A stretch of 64,000 nucleotides of DNA from 66-474 sp035695065 (GTDB lineage Bacteria > Pseudomonadota > Gammaproteobacteria > Xanthomonadales > Rhodanobacteraceae). The notes beneath the pieces are model-generated. The model saw nothing but the letters and a program-made list of their open reading frames with translations. It was not told where the DNA came from and made no database searches. Of the stretch, positions 8,266 through 18,158 are shown one piece after another (positions within the stretch are counted from its first letter, which is position 1; the number at the start of each line of letters is the position of its first letter). The stretch is taken from NCBI GenBank assembly GCA_035695065.1, contig DASSEW010000031.1:1-64000 (forward strand). Direction: 5' to 3'. A program made the translations under genes and the position numbers.

Positions 8266-9924
8266 ATGCGTACGCGATTGCTGTTACCCGCCCTCACCTG
8301 CCTCGCGCTGGCGCTGCCCGTGGCCGCGCAGCAGCAGGACGTGAACCTGCCGAACCTCGGCAGTTCCGCGGCCGGGCTGATCTCGCCGCAGGAGGAGACC
8401 GCCTACGGCGAGAGCATGTTGCGCGAGCTGCGCTCGATGAACCAGGTGCTCGACGATCCGCAGGTGGACGCGTACATGCATTCGCTGGGCTACCGGCTGG
8501 TCGCCGCGAGTGCCGATCCGAAGCAGCATTACACCTTCACGGTGCTGCGCGATCCGGAGATCAACGCCTTCGCCGCGCCCGGCGGCTACATCTTCGTGAA
8601 CTCCGGCCTGATCGCCACCACCGCGTCCGAAAGCGAACTCGCCGCGGTGATCGCGCACGAGCTGGCGCACATCAGCCAGCATCATCTGGAGCGCGCGTTC
8701 GAAGATGCGAAGAAGAAGGCGCCGCTGTATGCACTCGCCACGCTGGGCATGCTGATCGCCGCCGGCGGTTCCAGCCAGAGCGCGGGGCCCGGCATCATGG
8801 CCGCCGGCATGGGCCTGATGCAGCAGGAGCAGATCGATTTCACCCGCAAGGACGAAGCGGAAGCCGATCGGGTCGGCATCGGCACGCTCGCGAAGGCCGG
8901 CTTCAACCCGGATGCAATGGCCGACTTCTTCAACCGCATGGCGCGCACGTTGCGTCCGGGCGGCGGTGACGGTGGCGAGTATTCCGGCGACGCGCCGCCG
9001 TTCCTGCAAACCCATCCGGTCACCAGCGAGCGCATCGCCGAAGCCAAAGCGCGCGCGCACGTGATCGAGGAGCAGAGCCGCGACACCCCGCAGCTGGCTT
9101 CCGCCGCGCCCGCCGACACTTTCAGCCTGCTGCCGTTCGTCAAGAATCCCGCCGCGCTGTTGAATGCTCCGCGCGCAACAGACAAAGGCGAATATCCGCT
9201 GATCCGCGAGCGCGTGCGCGTGTTGTCCGAGCAGAACTTCAACGACATGGTCGCCTATTACGCGCGCAACCTGGCGCGCGGCGGCGACTTCGTCACGCCG
9301 GCGCATCGTTACGGCTATGCACTGGCGCTGCAGCGCGCGGGTCAACCGCAAAAGGCGGTGGAGATCCTCACCCAGCTGCTCGCGGCCAACCCGGGCAGCA
9401 GCACGCTGCAATTGGGACTCGCGGATGCCGATCTCGCCGCCGGCCATCGTGCCGAAGCGCTGCAACGCTATGCAGCCTTGAGTACGCAGTCCCCGCACAA
9501 TGCGGCGATCGCACTCGGCTATGCGCAGGCGCTGCTGGCGGACGGCAAACCTGGAAGCGCCAAGCTCGCGCAGGAACAGTTGAAGCCGCTGCTGGACGAC
9601 AATTCCGAGCCGGAGCTGTATCGCACCTACGGCCATGCTTCGCATCTCGCGGGCGACGACATCCGCGCCGGCGAAGCCTATGCCGATGCCACCTTCCTCT
9701 CCGGCCGGCCGCAGGATGCGCTCGGACAATTGCAGCGCCTGTCGGAGCGCAAGGACCTGGATTACTACGCACGCGCGCGGATCGAAGCGACGATCGCCCT
9801 GATCACGCCGATCGCGCTGGAAATGCAGCGTCGCAACCTGCCGCAGGCCGGCGACCAGCCCGATACCGGCAGCCAGCTTGGCTTCCACGCCTGTTCAAGC
9901 TGGAGCTGCCCGCTGCAGCATTGA
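8266..9924 (+). CDS. bepA: Periplasmic M48 metalloprotease/chaperone with TPRs (BepA-like)
   Basis: 552 residues: signal peptide (about 1-21, ending VAAQQ), M48 peptidase domain with the zinc motif HELAH at 131-135 and the third-ligand region EAEAD near 197-201, then TPR repeats from about 345. BepA (YfgC) degrades or assists folding of outer-membrane proteins such as LptD at the BAM complex. A run of hydrophobic residues at about 160-190 (LATLGMLIAAGG...) is normal for the family. The last 20 residues after the TPRs are of low complexity. ATG 8266 opens directly with the signal peptide. Confidence 0.9.
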   Translation: MRTRLLLPALTCLALALPVAAQQQDVNLPNLGSSAAGLISPQEETAYGESMLRELRSMNQVLDDPQVDAYMHSLGYRLVAASADPKQHYTFTVLRDPEINAFAAPGGYIFVNSGLIATTASESELAAVIAHELAHISQHHLERAFEDAKKKAPLYALATLGMLIAAGGSSQSAGPGIMAAGMGLMQQEQIDFTRKDEAEADRVGIGTLAKAGFNPDAMADFFNRMARTLRPGGGDGGEYSGDAPPFLQTHPVTSERIAEAKARAHVIEEQSRDTPQLASAAPADTFSLLPFVKNPAALLNAPRATDKGEYPLIRERVRVLSEQNFNDMVAYYARNLARGGDFVTPAHRYGYALALQRAGQPQKAVEILTQLLAANPGSSTLQLGLADADLAAGHRAEALQRYAALSTQSPHNAAIALGYAQALLADGKPGSAKLAQEQLKPLLDDNSEPELYRTYGHASHLAGDDIRAGEAYADATFLSGRPQDALGQLQRLSERKDLDYYARARIEATIALITPIALEMQRRNLPQAGDQPDTGSQLGFHACSSWSCPLQH

Positions 9925-10003
9925 TCGCGAAGCCCTCGTGGCGCGCTGCACGGTTCAGCCGCGCTGCGTATCATTGGCCGCGCCTCCCGCTGTCCGGAAT
10001 GCC

Positions 10004-10738
10004 ATGAAACGAATCCGCCCGCGCCTTGGCGCACTCGTGCTTCCCTTGCTGCTGCTCGCGTTCGCCGCGTCCGCCGCGCCGCCGGCACCTGCACCCGCTT
10101 CGACCGCCGCAACGCCGGCCGTCGTGCACCCGCAGGTCAAGCTGCACACCTCGATGGGTGACATCACCATCGAATTGTTTCCGGACAAGGCGCCGCGCAC
10201 CGTCGCCAATTTCCTGCAGTACGTGAAGGACGGTTTCTACGACGGCACCGTGTTCCATCGCGTGATCCCCGGTTTCCTGGTGCAGGGCGGCCTCTACACG
10301 CGCCAGCTGACGCCCAAGCGCACGCGTCCGCCGATCCCGGACGAGGCCAACAACGGACTTTCGAACCTGCGCGGCACCGTCGCCGCGGCACGCGGGCCGG
10401 ATCCGGATTCCGCGACAGCGCAATTCTTCTTCAACATCGTGGACAACCCGCGCCTCGACTACGTCGGCAACCAGAGCGGCATGACCTGGGGCTACGCGGT
10501 GTTCGGCAAGGTCGTGGACGGCATGGATGTGGTGGACAAGATGGACAACCTGCCGACCGGGCCACAGGGCCCGTTCGTGGGCGACGTGCCGCGACCGCTG
10601 CCGGTGATCGAGAGCGCCAAGGTGATCGGCGATGCCGCGCAACCGACCGCGGAGCCGGTATCGCCGACCGCAGGACAGATTCCGGCGAACACGCAGCCTG
10701 CAAAGAAGAAAAAGAACGCCGCGCCGGTGAAGCATTGA
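10004..10738 (+). CDS. Secreted cyclophilin-type peptidyl-prolyl isomerase
   Basis: 244 residues: signal peptide (about 1-25), a short Pro/Ala linker, a cyclophilin domain (about 40-205) containing FHRVIPGFLVQGG and SATAQFFFNIVDN, and a Pro/Thr-rich tail ending in a lysine run (KKKKN). PpiA-like enzymes accelerate X-Pro isomerisation in the periplasm. The catalytic Arg of FHRVI and the QFF motif are present. ATG 10004 is chosen because the signal peptide starts there; the open frame reaches 9878. It follows the BepA-like gene by about 80 bases, so the two periplasmic folding factors may be co-transcribed. Confidence 0.9.
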   Translation: MKRIRPRLGALVLPLLLLAFAASAAPPAPAPASTAATPAVVHPQVKLHTSMGDITIELFPDKAPRTVANFLQYVKDGFYDGTVFHRVIPGFLVQGGLYTRQLTPKRTRPPIPDEANNGLSNLRGTVAAARGPDPDSATAQFFFNIVDNPRLDYVGNQSGMTWGYAVFGKVVDGMDVVDKMDNLPTGPQGPFVGDVPRPLPVIESAKVIGDAAQPTAEPVSPTAGQIPANTQPAKKKKNAAPVKH

Positions 10739-10749
10739 TGGATCGTTTT

Positions 10750-10856
10750 CCGTTCGCGCTGAGCGTAGTGAGCGCAGCGAACGAAATCGAAGCGCATTGT
10801 CCTTCGGCTCCGGCCTCGTCTTCTTCGAAGACGCGACCTGCGCTCAGTACGAACGG
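10750..10856. repeat. MITE-like palindromic element with CCGTTCG ends
   Basis: A 107-bp element bounded by inverted ends CCGTTCGCGCTGAGCG and (reverse complement of the right end) CCGTTCGTACTGAGCG, with further internal palindromes (TTCTTCGAAGA). It fills the gap between the cyclophilin gene and lpxH. It carries no coding capacity and looks like a small non-autonomous repeat. Confidence 0.55.
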
Positions 10857-10873
10857 CGGATTGTGGTGTTGAC

Positions 10874-11593
10874 GTGACCACGCTCTTCATCTCCGACCTG
10901 CACCTCGACGAAGCGCGTCCACACATCGTCGAGTTGTTCGACCGCTTCCTCGCGAACGAAGCGCGCCATGCGGACGCGCTGTACATCCTCGGCGACCTGT
11001 TCGAGGCCTGGATCGGCGACGACGACGACGCACCGCTGCCCGCGCGCGTGGCTTCGGGTTTGAAGGCGTTGAGCGATTCCGGCGTGCCGGTGTATTTCAT
11101 CGCCGGCAACCGCGATTTCCTGCTCGGCGACGATTACGCGCAGCGCGCCGGCATGACGATCCTCGACGACGGCACGGTGGTGGATCTGTACGGCACGCCC
11201 ACCCTGCTGATGCATGGCGACACGCTGTGCACGGACGACACGGCGTATCTGGCTTTCCGCAAGCAGGTGCGCGATCCGGCCTGGCAGCGGCAATTCCTGT
11301 CGCAACCGCTGGCCGCGCGCCGCGCGTTTGCGCAACAGGCGCGCAATGCCAGCCGCGAGCACACATCGCAAACCGCGACGGCGATCATGGACGTCAACCA
11401 GCGCGCGGTCGAAGTCGCGCTGCGCGACGCGCACGTCGCGCGCATGATTCATGGCCACACGCACCGGCCCGCGATCCACGATTTCGCACTGGACGGCGAG
11501 CTCGCACAACGCATCGTGCTGGGCGACTGGTACGAACAGGGTTCGGTGTTGCGCGTGGATGCGGATGCAATCGAATTATCGGGACTGAACTGA
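10874..11593 (+). CDS. lpxH: UDP-2,3-diacylglucosamine diphosphatase LpxH
   Basis: A 239-residue metallophosphoesterase that hydrolyses UDP-2,3-diacylglucosamine to lipid X in lipid A synthesis. All blocks of the dimetal site are visible: D8 and H10 (SDLHLDE), D41 (GDLFEAW), GNRD near 79-82, HGD, and GHTHRP. The length matches E. coli LpxH. The start is GTG 10874; the repeat element upstream leaves little room for another. It sits directly before a GST gene with 13 bases between. Confidence 0.95.
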   Translation: MTTLFISDLHLDEARPHIVELFDRFLANEARHADALYILGDLFEAWIGDDDDAPLPARVASGLKALSDSGVPVYFIAGNRDFLLGDDYAQRAGMTILDDGTVVDLYGTPTLLMHGDTLCTDDTAYLAFRKQVRDPAWQRQFLSQPLAARRAFAQQARNASREHTSQTATAIMDVNQRAVEVALRDAHVARMIHGHTHRPAIHDFALDGELAQRIVLGDWYEQGSVLRVDADAIELSGLN

Positions 11594-11606
11594 TTCGGAG
11601 AACCCC

Positions 11607-12218
11607 ATGCAACTGATCGGCCTGCTCGATTCACCCTACGTGCGCCGCACCGCGATTTCGCTGCACCTGCTCGGCATTCCGTTCGAACGCAAGGCACTGT
11701 CGGTGTTCCGCGATTTCGACACGCTGCGTGCGATCAACCCGTTGGTGCGGGTACCCACGCTGGTATGCGACGACGGCACGCAACTGGTAGATTCCACGCT
11801 GATCATCGACTACGCGGAAACGCTCGCCGGCCGGCGACTCATGCCGAACGCACCGGAAGCGCACCGTCGCGCGTTGCGCTGGATCGGTCTGGCACTCGTC
11901 GTGTGCGAGAAATCCGCGCAGGTCTACTACGAACACAAGCGTGCGGCCAACTTCCAGGATCCGGGCTGGATCGCACGCGTCAGTGGGCAACTGCAGTCGG
12001 CCTGCACCTTGCTGGAACAGGAACTGCGTGGCGCGAACGCGAACGCGTGGCTGTTCGGCGAAGCGCTGACGCAAGCCGACCTCACGCTGGCGGTGGCCTG
12101 GGGCTTCGCACAGCTGGTGGCCGCGGAAGTCGTGCCGGCGGCAGATTATCCGCAACTCGCCGCGTTCGCCGCGCGTGCCGAGCGGACGCCGGAATTCCTG
12201 GCTTTTCCGGTGGTGTAG
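11607..12218 (+). CDS. Glutathione S-transferase family protein
   Basis: 203 residues: an N-terminal thioredoxin fold (1-80) starting LIGLLDSPYVRRTAISLHLLGIPFE, with the glutathione-contacting RVPTLVCDDGTQLVDSTLIIDY, then an all-helical domain. The first catalytic position is S8, as in Ser-type bacterial GSTs. Substrate unknown. The start is supported by GGAG 10 bases upstream. Its TAG stop is the left GTAG head of a repeat pair whose right head ends radA. Confidence 0.88.
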   Translation: MQLIGLLDSPYVRRTAISLHLLGIPFERKALSVFRDFDTLRAINPLVRVPTLVCDDGTQLVDSTLIIDYAETLAGRRLMPNAPEAHRRALRWIGLALVVCEKSAQVYYEHKRAANFQDPGWIARVSGQLQSACTLLEQELRGANANAWLFGEALTQADLTLAVAWGFAQLVAAEVVPAADYPQLAAFAARAERTPEFLAFPVV

Positions 12219-12254
12219 GGCGGACATCGTCCGCCGTGGCGGGCAGTGCCCGCC

Positions 12255-12258
<4 letters not shown>
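12215..12258. repeat. GTAG REP pair 7, supplying both convergent stop codons
   Basis: A 44-bp inverted pair: GTAG at 12215-12218, GGCGGACATCGTCCGCC, then GGCGGGCAGTGCCCGCC and CTAC (12255-12258). The plus-strand TAG 12216-12218 ends the GST gene; the minus-strand TAG (complement of 12255-12257) ends radA. The pair can also act as a bidirectional hairpin between convergent genes. Confidence 0.9.
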
Positions 12259-13649
<1,391 letters not shown>

Positions 13650-13650
13650 A

Positions 13651-14292
13651 CTATTCAAGAGCTTCTCGTAGCCTAGAAAAAATCTCGTTTCTAAACTGTT
13701 CCATGTATTCATTGCTGAGACCCCTCGACCCTGTCGGGTGAGGGATTGCGATTACACGAACGCGTTCGAAATCTTGGAATCCGACCCTGAACTGTTTGCG
13801 ACCGGGTAATTTTGGCTTCACGCAATACCTTGGTTCACCAAGGTGTTTCCCAAATCCCTTCTCGGACAACGGAAGAACACTTGGCGAATTCAAAAGCTCA
13901 AGAAGTCGCAACCCGCAGAAGATCACCAATCTCGGACGCAGGTGCTGAACAGTTTCTAGGAAATTTCCACAATTGAGCTCGTACTCGGTCCATGTATCGT
14001 CACTCAGTGCTTTCGTTTCAGTATTCCGCCAATTCGTTTGTGTGAACGATCTCTCCAACTTCGTTTCACGGCCTTCCTTGCGTTCCAGGCTTAGTCCCCA
14101 CAACCCCAGCAAATTGATCAGCCTGTTCACATAACGAAAGCCGTTCGTATCTTGATTGCTGAAAAAGCTGCTTCCTGCAGGAGACGCTGCACTGACCGAG
14201 CTCCCTTGATCTGTCCCCCAGTTATAGCCACAGATAATGATTCCGCCGTAGCTCTCCTGAAACAGCTTTGTGCGTAGATTTACCGCGCTCAT
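13651..14292 (-). CDS. AT-rich orphan, possible uracil-DNA-glycosylase-superfamily protein
   Basis: A 213-residue protein of much lower GC than its surroundings (about 47% in a sampled 60 bases, against about two-thirds nearby). I do not recognise it firmly. Its layout recalls the UDG superfamily: an early Gly-rich strand end GGIIICGYNWGTD (place of motif A), a central LRPRLVIFCGLRLLELLN strand-helix, and a late IAIPHPTGSRG resembling motif B (HPSP-like). ATG 14292 overlaps the alr stop in an ATGA, and the TAG stop is one base before the radA start, so it is embedded in the operon and probably translationally coupled. It was most likely acquired horizontally. Other nucleotide- or DNA-binding folds remain possible. 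Confidence 0.6.
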   Translation of the reverse strand: MSAVNLRTKLFQESYGGIIICGYNWGTDQGSSVSAASPAGSSFFSNQDTNGFRYVNRLINLLGLWGLSLERKEGRETKLERSFTQTNWRNTETKALSDDTWTEYELNCGNFLETVQHLRPRLVIFCGLRLLELLNSPSVLPLSEKGFGKHLGEPRYCVKPKLPGRKQFRVGFQDFERVRVIAIPHPTGSRGLSNEYMEQFRNEIFSRLREALE

Positions 14293-15368
14293 ATTTCTTC
14301 CGCGAACAACACGCGCCGCGTCACGCCGCAGGTCAGCTCGTACGAAATCGTGCCGGCATGGCGCGCGATGGTTTCAACCGGCAGCTCCGGTCCCCACAGC
14401 GTGACCGTATCGCCGACGCGCGCATCCGGCGCGCCGCGCAGGTCGAGCGTGATCAGGTCCATCGAAACGCGGCCAACGATTGCTGCTTGCGCACCATTGA
14501 TCAACACAGGCGTGCCGGAACGCGCGCTGCGCGGATAGCCATCGCCGTAGCCGATCGCGGCCACGCCGACTGGCATGTCTTCCTCGCATTCGTAAGTCGA
14601 ACCGTAGCCGATGCGCTCGCCACGCTTGATCGCGTTAATCGCGATCAGACGGGTGGAGAGCGTCATCGCGGGTCCAAACCCGAAATCCGCACCGGTCTTG
14701 CCTTCGGTTACCGACAATCCGTACAGCAGGCCGCCGACGCGCACCCAGTCGCCGCGCGCAGCCGGCCAGCCCAGCACACCGGCCGAATTGGACAGCGCGC
14801 GTTCGGCGGAGAGCCCGCGCGTCGCGTCCTCGAAGCAGGCGATCTGGCGCGCGGTCAGATCGTTGTCGAATTCGTCGCTCGACGCGAAATGCGTCATCAG
14901 CACGATGTCGGGATTGACGCTCGGCAGCGCGTGCAGGCGCGCGTGCAGTTCCGCTGCGCGCATCGCGGGAAAACCCAGCCGGTGCATGCCGGTGTCCAGC
15001 TTCAGCCACACGCGCAGGCGCTGCGCGCTTTTTTCCGCAGCGAGCAACGCGAGTTGCGAGTCGTGATGGATCACCGCTTCCAGGTCCAGCCGGCGCATTT
15101 CGGCGAGATCGCTGGCCGCATCCGGCCCGCTCAGCACCACGATGCGGTTGCGATGCCCCGCCGCTCGCAGGCGCAGGCCGTCGGCGATCGAAGCGACGCC
15201 GAACGCATCGGCATCGCTCAACGCGCGCGCGCAGCGTTCCAGGCCGTGGCCATAGGCATCGGCCTTCACCACCGCCATCACTTTCGCATTGCCGCTGAGC
15301 GCGCGGATGCGCGCCAGGTTCGCGCGCAGCGCGTCGAGATGGATGGTGGCAACCGCGCCGCGCGCCAC
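14289..15368 (-). CDS. alr: Alanine racemase
   Basis: A 359-residue PLP enzyme interconverting L- and D-alanine for peptidoglycan. The PLP lysine is K35 in AVVKADAYGHG, and the opposing catalytic tyrosine is in GYGSTYECEEDMP. The C-terminal beta domain has IGYGDGYPR and VGRVSMDL. The GTG start at 15368 lies one base after the dnaB stop, so the two are tightly linked; the TGA stop overlaps the next ATG. The dnaB-alr order is typical of gammaproteobacteria. Confidence 0.97.
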   Translation of the reverse strand: MARGAVATIHLDALRANLARIRALSGNAKVMAVVKADAYGHGLERCARALSDADAFGVASIADGLRLRAAGHRNRIVVLSGPDAASDLAEMRRLDLEAVIHHDSQLALLAAEKSAQRLRVWLKLDTGMHRLGFPAMRAAELHARLHALPSVNPDIVLMTHFASSDEFDNDLTARQIACFEDATRGLSAERALSNSAGVLGWPAARGDWVRVGGLLYGLSVTEGKTGADFGFGPAMTLSTRLIAINAIKRGERIGYGSTYECEEDMPVGVAAIGYGDGYPRSARSGTPVLINGAQAAIVGRVSMDLITLDLRGAPDARVGDTVTLWGPELPVETIARHAGTISYELTCGVTRRVLFAEEI

Positions 15369-15369
15369 G

Positions 15370-16761
15370 TTATTCGACCCTGCCGATGTACGACTCCGGC
15401 GCGTAGTTCTCGAACTTGGTGTACTGGCCGAGGAAGGTGAGCTTCACCGTGTCGATCGGGCCATTGCGCTGCTTGCCGATGATGATCTCGGCGATGCCCT
15501 TGTTCGCGGTTTCCTTGTCATACACCTCGTCGCGGTAGATGAACAGGATCAGATCCGCGTCCTGCTCGATCGCGCCGGATTCGCGCAGGTCGCTCATCAC
15601 CGGGCGCTTGTCGTTGCGCTGCTCCAGCGCGCGGTTCAGCTGCGACAGCGCGATCACCGGCACCTTCAGCTCCTTGGCGAGGGCCTTCAGGTTGCGCGAG
15701 ATTTCCGAGATTTCGGTGGCGCGGTTTTCCTTGTTGCCGGGCACCTGCATCAGTTGCAGGTAGTCAATGATGATCATGCCCAGCCCGTGCTCGCGCGCCA
15801 TGCGCCGCGCGCGCGAACGCAGTTCGCCCGGCGACAGCGCGGGCGTGTCGTCAATGAAGATCTTGGATTCCGACAGCAAAGCCGTGGCCTGGGTAACCCG
15901 CGGCCAGTCTTCCTCCGCGAGATCGCCGGTGCGCAAATGCTGCTGGTTGATGCGACCGAGCGAAGAAATCAATCGGAACGCGAGCTGCGAGGCCGACATT
16001 TCCATCGAGAAGATCAGCACCGTCTTCTTGGCGCGCAGCGCCGCGCTTTCGGCCAGGTTCAGCGCGAACGCGGTCTTGCCCATGGACGGGCGCGCGGCGA
16101 GGATCACCAGATCCTCCGGCTGCAAGCCCGCGGTGAGGTTGTCGAGGTCGGCGAACCCGGTCGGCAGCCCCGTGATCTGGCCGCGGTTGGCATAGCGCTG
16201 CTGCAGCAGCTGCATCGCATCGCGCAGGGCTTCGCGCATCGGCGCGTACTGCTTGCGGCCGCGCGCACCCGCTTCGGCGATCTGGAACACGCGCTGCTCG
16301 GCACTTTCCACGATTTCGGGGGTGGCTCGACCATCCGGATTGAAGCCGTCGCCGGCGATTTCGGTGCCCGCCTCGATCAACTGGCGCAGGATGGACTTGT
16401 CGCGGACGATGTCGGCGTAGGCGGCGATGTTGGCCGCGCTGGGCGTGGCGTTGGCCAGCTCCACCAGGTACGCCGCGCCACCAACGCTGTCGGACAGGTT
16501 GTTGCGCTCGAACCATTCGCCCAGGGTGACCGCATCGCACGGGTGGCCGCGCGAGGACAGGTCGCCGATGGCGCGGAAGATCAGCTTGTGCTCGCGGCGG
16601 TAGAAATCCTCCTCGCGCACCCGGTCTGCGACCTTGTCCCAGGCCTCCGGCACCAGCATCAGGCCGCCGAGAACCGACTGCTCGGCCTCGATCGAATGCG
16701 GCGGCACGCGCAGCGTGTCCACGCGCGCTGCAGGTTTGCGGTCGGGCAGGACGGCGCTCAT
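15370..16761 (-). CDS. dnaB: Replicative DNA helicase DnaB
   Basis: A 463-residue hexameric 5'-3' helicase of the replication fork. The N-terminal domain (about 20-120) begins PHSIEAEQSVLGGLM; the RecA-like ATPase domain starts near 190 with TGLPTGFADLD, Walker A ARPSMGKTAFAL, Walker B IIIDYLQLM, and the C-terminal DLRESGAIEQDADLILFIYR. No intein is present at the usual insertion sites. It is the first gene of the minus-strand operon; its promoter should lie in 16762-17200. Confidence 0.98.
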   Translation of the reverse strand: MSAVLPDRKPAARVDTLRVPPHSIEAEQSVLGGLMLVPEAWDKVADRVREEDFYRREHKLIFRAIGDLSSRGHPCDAVTLGEWFERNNLSDSVGGAAYLVELANATPSAANIAAYADIVRDKSILRQLIEAGTEIAGDGFNPDGRATPEIVESAEQRVFQIAEAGARGRKQYAPMREALRDAMQLLQQRYANRGQITGLPTGFADLDNLTAGLQPEDLVILAARPSMGKTAFALNLAESAALRAKKTVLIFSMEMSASQLAFRLISSLGRINQQHLRTGDLAEEDWPRVTQATALLSESKIFIDDTPALSPGELRSRARRMAREHGLGMIIIDYLQLMQVPGNKENRATEISEISRNLKALAKELKVPVIALSQLNRALEQRNDKRPVMSDLRESGAIEQDADLILFIYRDEVYDKETANKGIAEIIIGKQRNGPIDTVKLTFLGQYTKFENYAPESYIGRVE

Positions 16762-17110
16762 TAGCTCAAAGTTAGAGAACGTCAGGAGCTCTCATCATCA
16801 GCAACACCATCTCAAAAGTCGAGACGTCAGCTTGTGGCGCACATGTGGGTTGGCTGTAGATATGCTGTGGAAGATTTTTGGAGAACGATAAATCACCCCC
16901 ATCGGAGAGTGCAGGCCATGGATGGCCGTGTCGAAGTGAGCTCGGCGCCGTCGCGTGACGCCGAGCATCGCAGCCGGGTGCGCGGGAAAGGCGCGACTGT
17001 TTGAGCACAGGGACGTGCGAGTTCGCGCCGGCGCGCGCCCGGCGAGAAGCACAGGGCAGTCGAGCCAACCGGACGTTGGCGAGACCGTCATGCCGGTGCC
17101 AAATGGCTTC

Positions 17111-17138
17111 GGTTACTTTCCCCGAAAGGAAAGTAACC
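17111..17138. repeat. GGTTACTTTCC hairpin repeat
   Basis: A perfect 11-bp stem, GGTTACTTTCC and GGAAAGTAACC, around a CCGAAA loop. It is followed by a second short palindrome (CGCGCCGCGGGACGGCGCG region). Repeats of this type are common in Xanthomonadales intergenic DNA. Confidence 0.6.
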
Positions 17139-17190
17139 CGCGCCGCGGGACGGCGCGGAAAAGACATGGATGTCGGATAGCAAAGGCACT

Positions 17191-17217
17191 GGATCCCGGC
17201 TTTCGCCGGGATGACGA
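17191..17217. repeat. Short palindromic repeat, sister of 2664-2690
   Basis: Hairpin ATCCCGGC-TTTC-GCCGGGAT followed by GACGA. It differs from the copy at 2664-2690 by a compensated base pair change, which argues for selection or recent spread of the folded form. Confidence 0.6.
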
Positions 17218-17221
17218 GCCA

Positions 17222-17249
17222 TACAAAAGCGGGCGCCTTTCGGCGCCCG
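17222..17249 (-). terminator. Rho-independent terminator of rpsF-rpsR-rplI
   Basis: On the minus strand, a GGGCGCC/GGCGCCC stem with a four-base GAAA loop is followed by GCTTTTGT. It lies about 45 bases after the rplI stop. Confidence 0.8.
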
Positions 17250-17293
17250 TTCTGAACACATGCTGCAAGCATGCCGCGCTTGCGGCCGCGCGA

Positions 17294-17743
17294 TCACTCC
17301 TCGGCGATCACCTTGACCTTCACGGTGCCCTGCACGTCCGCGTGCAGCGCGATGTGGACTTCGTACTCGCCGATGTTGCGCAGCGGGCCTTCGCCCAGGA
17401 TCACTTCGCTCTTCTCGAGCTCCAGGCCCTGCGCGCTGAAGGCCTCCGCGATCTCGCGCGGACCGACCGAGCCGTACAGCTTGCCTTCGGGGCTCGCATT
17501 GGCCTTGATCGTGGTCTCGGCGCCTTCGAACTTCGCGGCACGCGCCTGAGCGGCACCCAGCAGCTCGTTGGACTTGGCTTCGTACTCGGCGCGGCGCTTC
17601 TCGAACTCCGCGACGTTGGTAGCCGTGGCCGGCACGGCCTTGCCGCGCGGCACCAGGTAGTTGCGACCGTAGCCAGGCTTGACCTTGACCTTGTCGCCGA
17701 GGCCGCCCAGGTTCTTCACTTTTTCAAGCAGGATCAGTTCCAT
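17294..17743 (-). CDS. rplI: 50S ribosomal protein L9
   Basis: A 149-residue protein binding 23S rRNA. The N-terminal domain MELILLEKVKNLGGLGDKV followed by GYGRNYLVPRGKA is the L9 signature; then comes the long connecting helix (about 45-75) and a C-terminal domain. Third gene of the rpsF-rpsR-rplI operon, separated from rpsR by 163 bases that contain a REP pair. A strong terminator follows. Confidence 0.98.
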   Translation of the reverse strand: MELILLEKVKNLGGLGDKVKVKPGYGRNYLVPRGKAVPATATNVAEFEKRRAEYEAKSNELLGAAQARAAKFEGAETTIKANASPEGKLYGSVGPREIAEAFSAQGLELEKSEVILGEGPLRNIGEYEVHIALHADVQGTVKVKVIAEE

Positions 17744-17833
17744 CGTTGTCTCCGATTCGTTAGCGCCGGATTGTCCGGCGCAGCCAAAGGGTGTCCGAAT
17801 GACGTCAGAGCGATCGTACGATTCGCACTTAAT

Positions 17834-17882
17834 GTAGGGCGGGCATCGCCCACCGAATGCAGGCGGACAATGTCCGCCCTAC
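17834..17882. repeat. GTAG-headed REP pair 8 within the rpsR-rplI spacer
   Basis: GTAG, GGCGGGCATCGCCCACC, then GGCGGACAATGTCCGCC and CTAC. It lies inside the ribosomal protein operon, about 90 bases before the rplI start, where a hairpin could affect the relative level of L9. Confidence 0.85.
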
Positions 17883-17906
17883 GACTTGCCGCAACCGGGA
17901 GAAAGC

Positions 17907-18137
17907 TCAAACAAAGTGGTTGTCGCTGTACGGCAGCAATGCCAGGAACCGCGCGCGATTCACCGCGTCGGCGAGCTGGCGCTGGTAGCGCGCCTTGGTG
18001 CCGGTGATGCGGCTCGGCACGATCTTGCCGGTCTCGGTGATGTACTGGCGCAGGACGTTCAAGTCCTTGTAGTCGATCTGCTTCACGCCTTCGGCGGTGA
18101 AGCGGCAGAACTTCTTGCGGCGGAAAAATTTGGACAT
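17907..18137 (-). CDS. rpsR: 30S ribosomal protein S18
   Basis: A 76-residue small-subunit protein that pairs with S6 on the 16S platform. The core IDYKDLNVLRQYITETGKIVPSRITGT is diagnostic. ATG 18137 has GGAG upstream (CCGGAGAACACACC). It follows rpsF by 21 bases. Confidence 0.98.
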   Translation of the reverse strand: MSKFFRRKKFCRFTAEGVKQIDYKDLNVLRQYITETGKIVPSRITGTKARYQRQLADAVNRARFLALLPYSDNHFV

Positions 18138-18158
18138 GGTGTGTTCTCCGGATCAGGC

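Larger units (their letters stand above)
16762..17293. other. Intergenic region dnaB / rplI with hairpin repeats
   Basis: 532 bases without a credible gene. From the dnaB side it holds the presumed dnaB promoter region, then a run of repeats: the GGTTACTTTCC hairpin (17111-17138), a GGATCCCGGC hairpin (17191-17217), and the terminator of the ribosomal operon (17222-17249). Open frames here are short and show no family features. Confidence 0.6.

Noticed and set aside
16772..17272. Open frame between dnaB and rplI
   Set aside because: It runs through hairpin repeats and the operon terminator and has no family signal.
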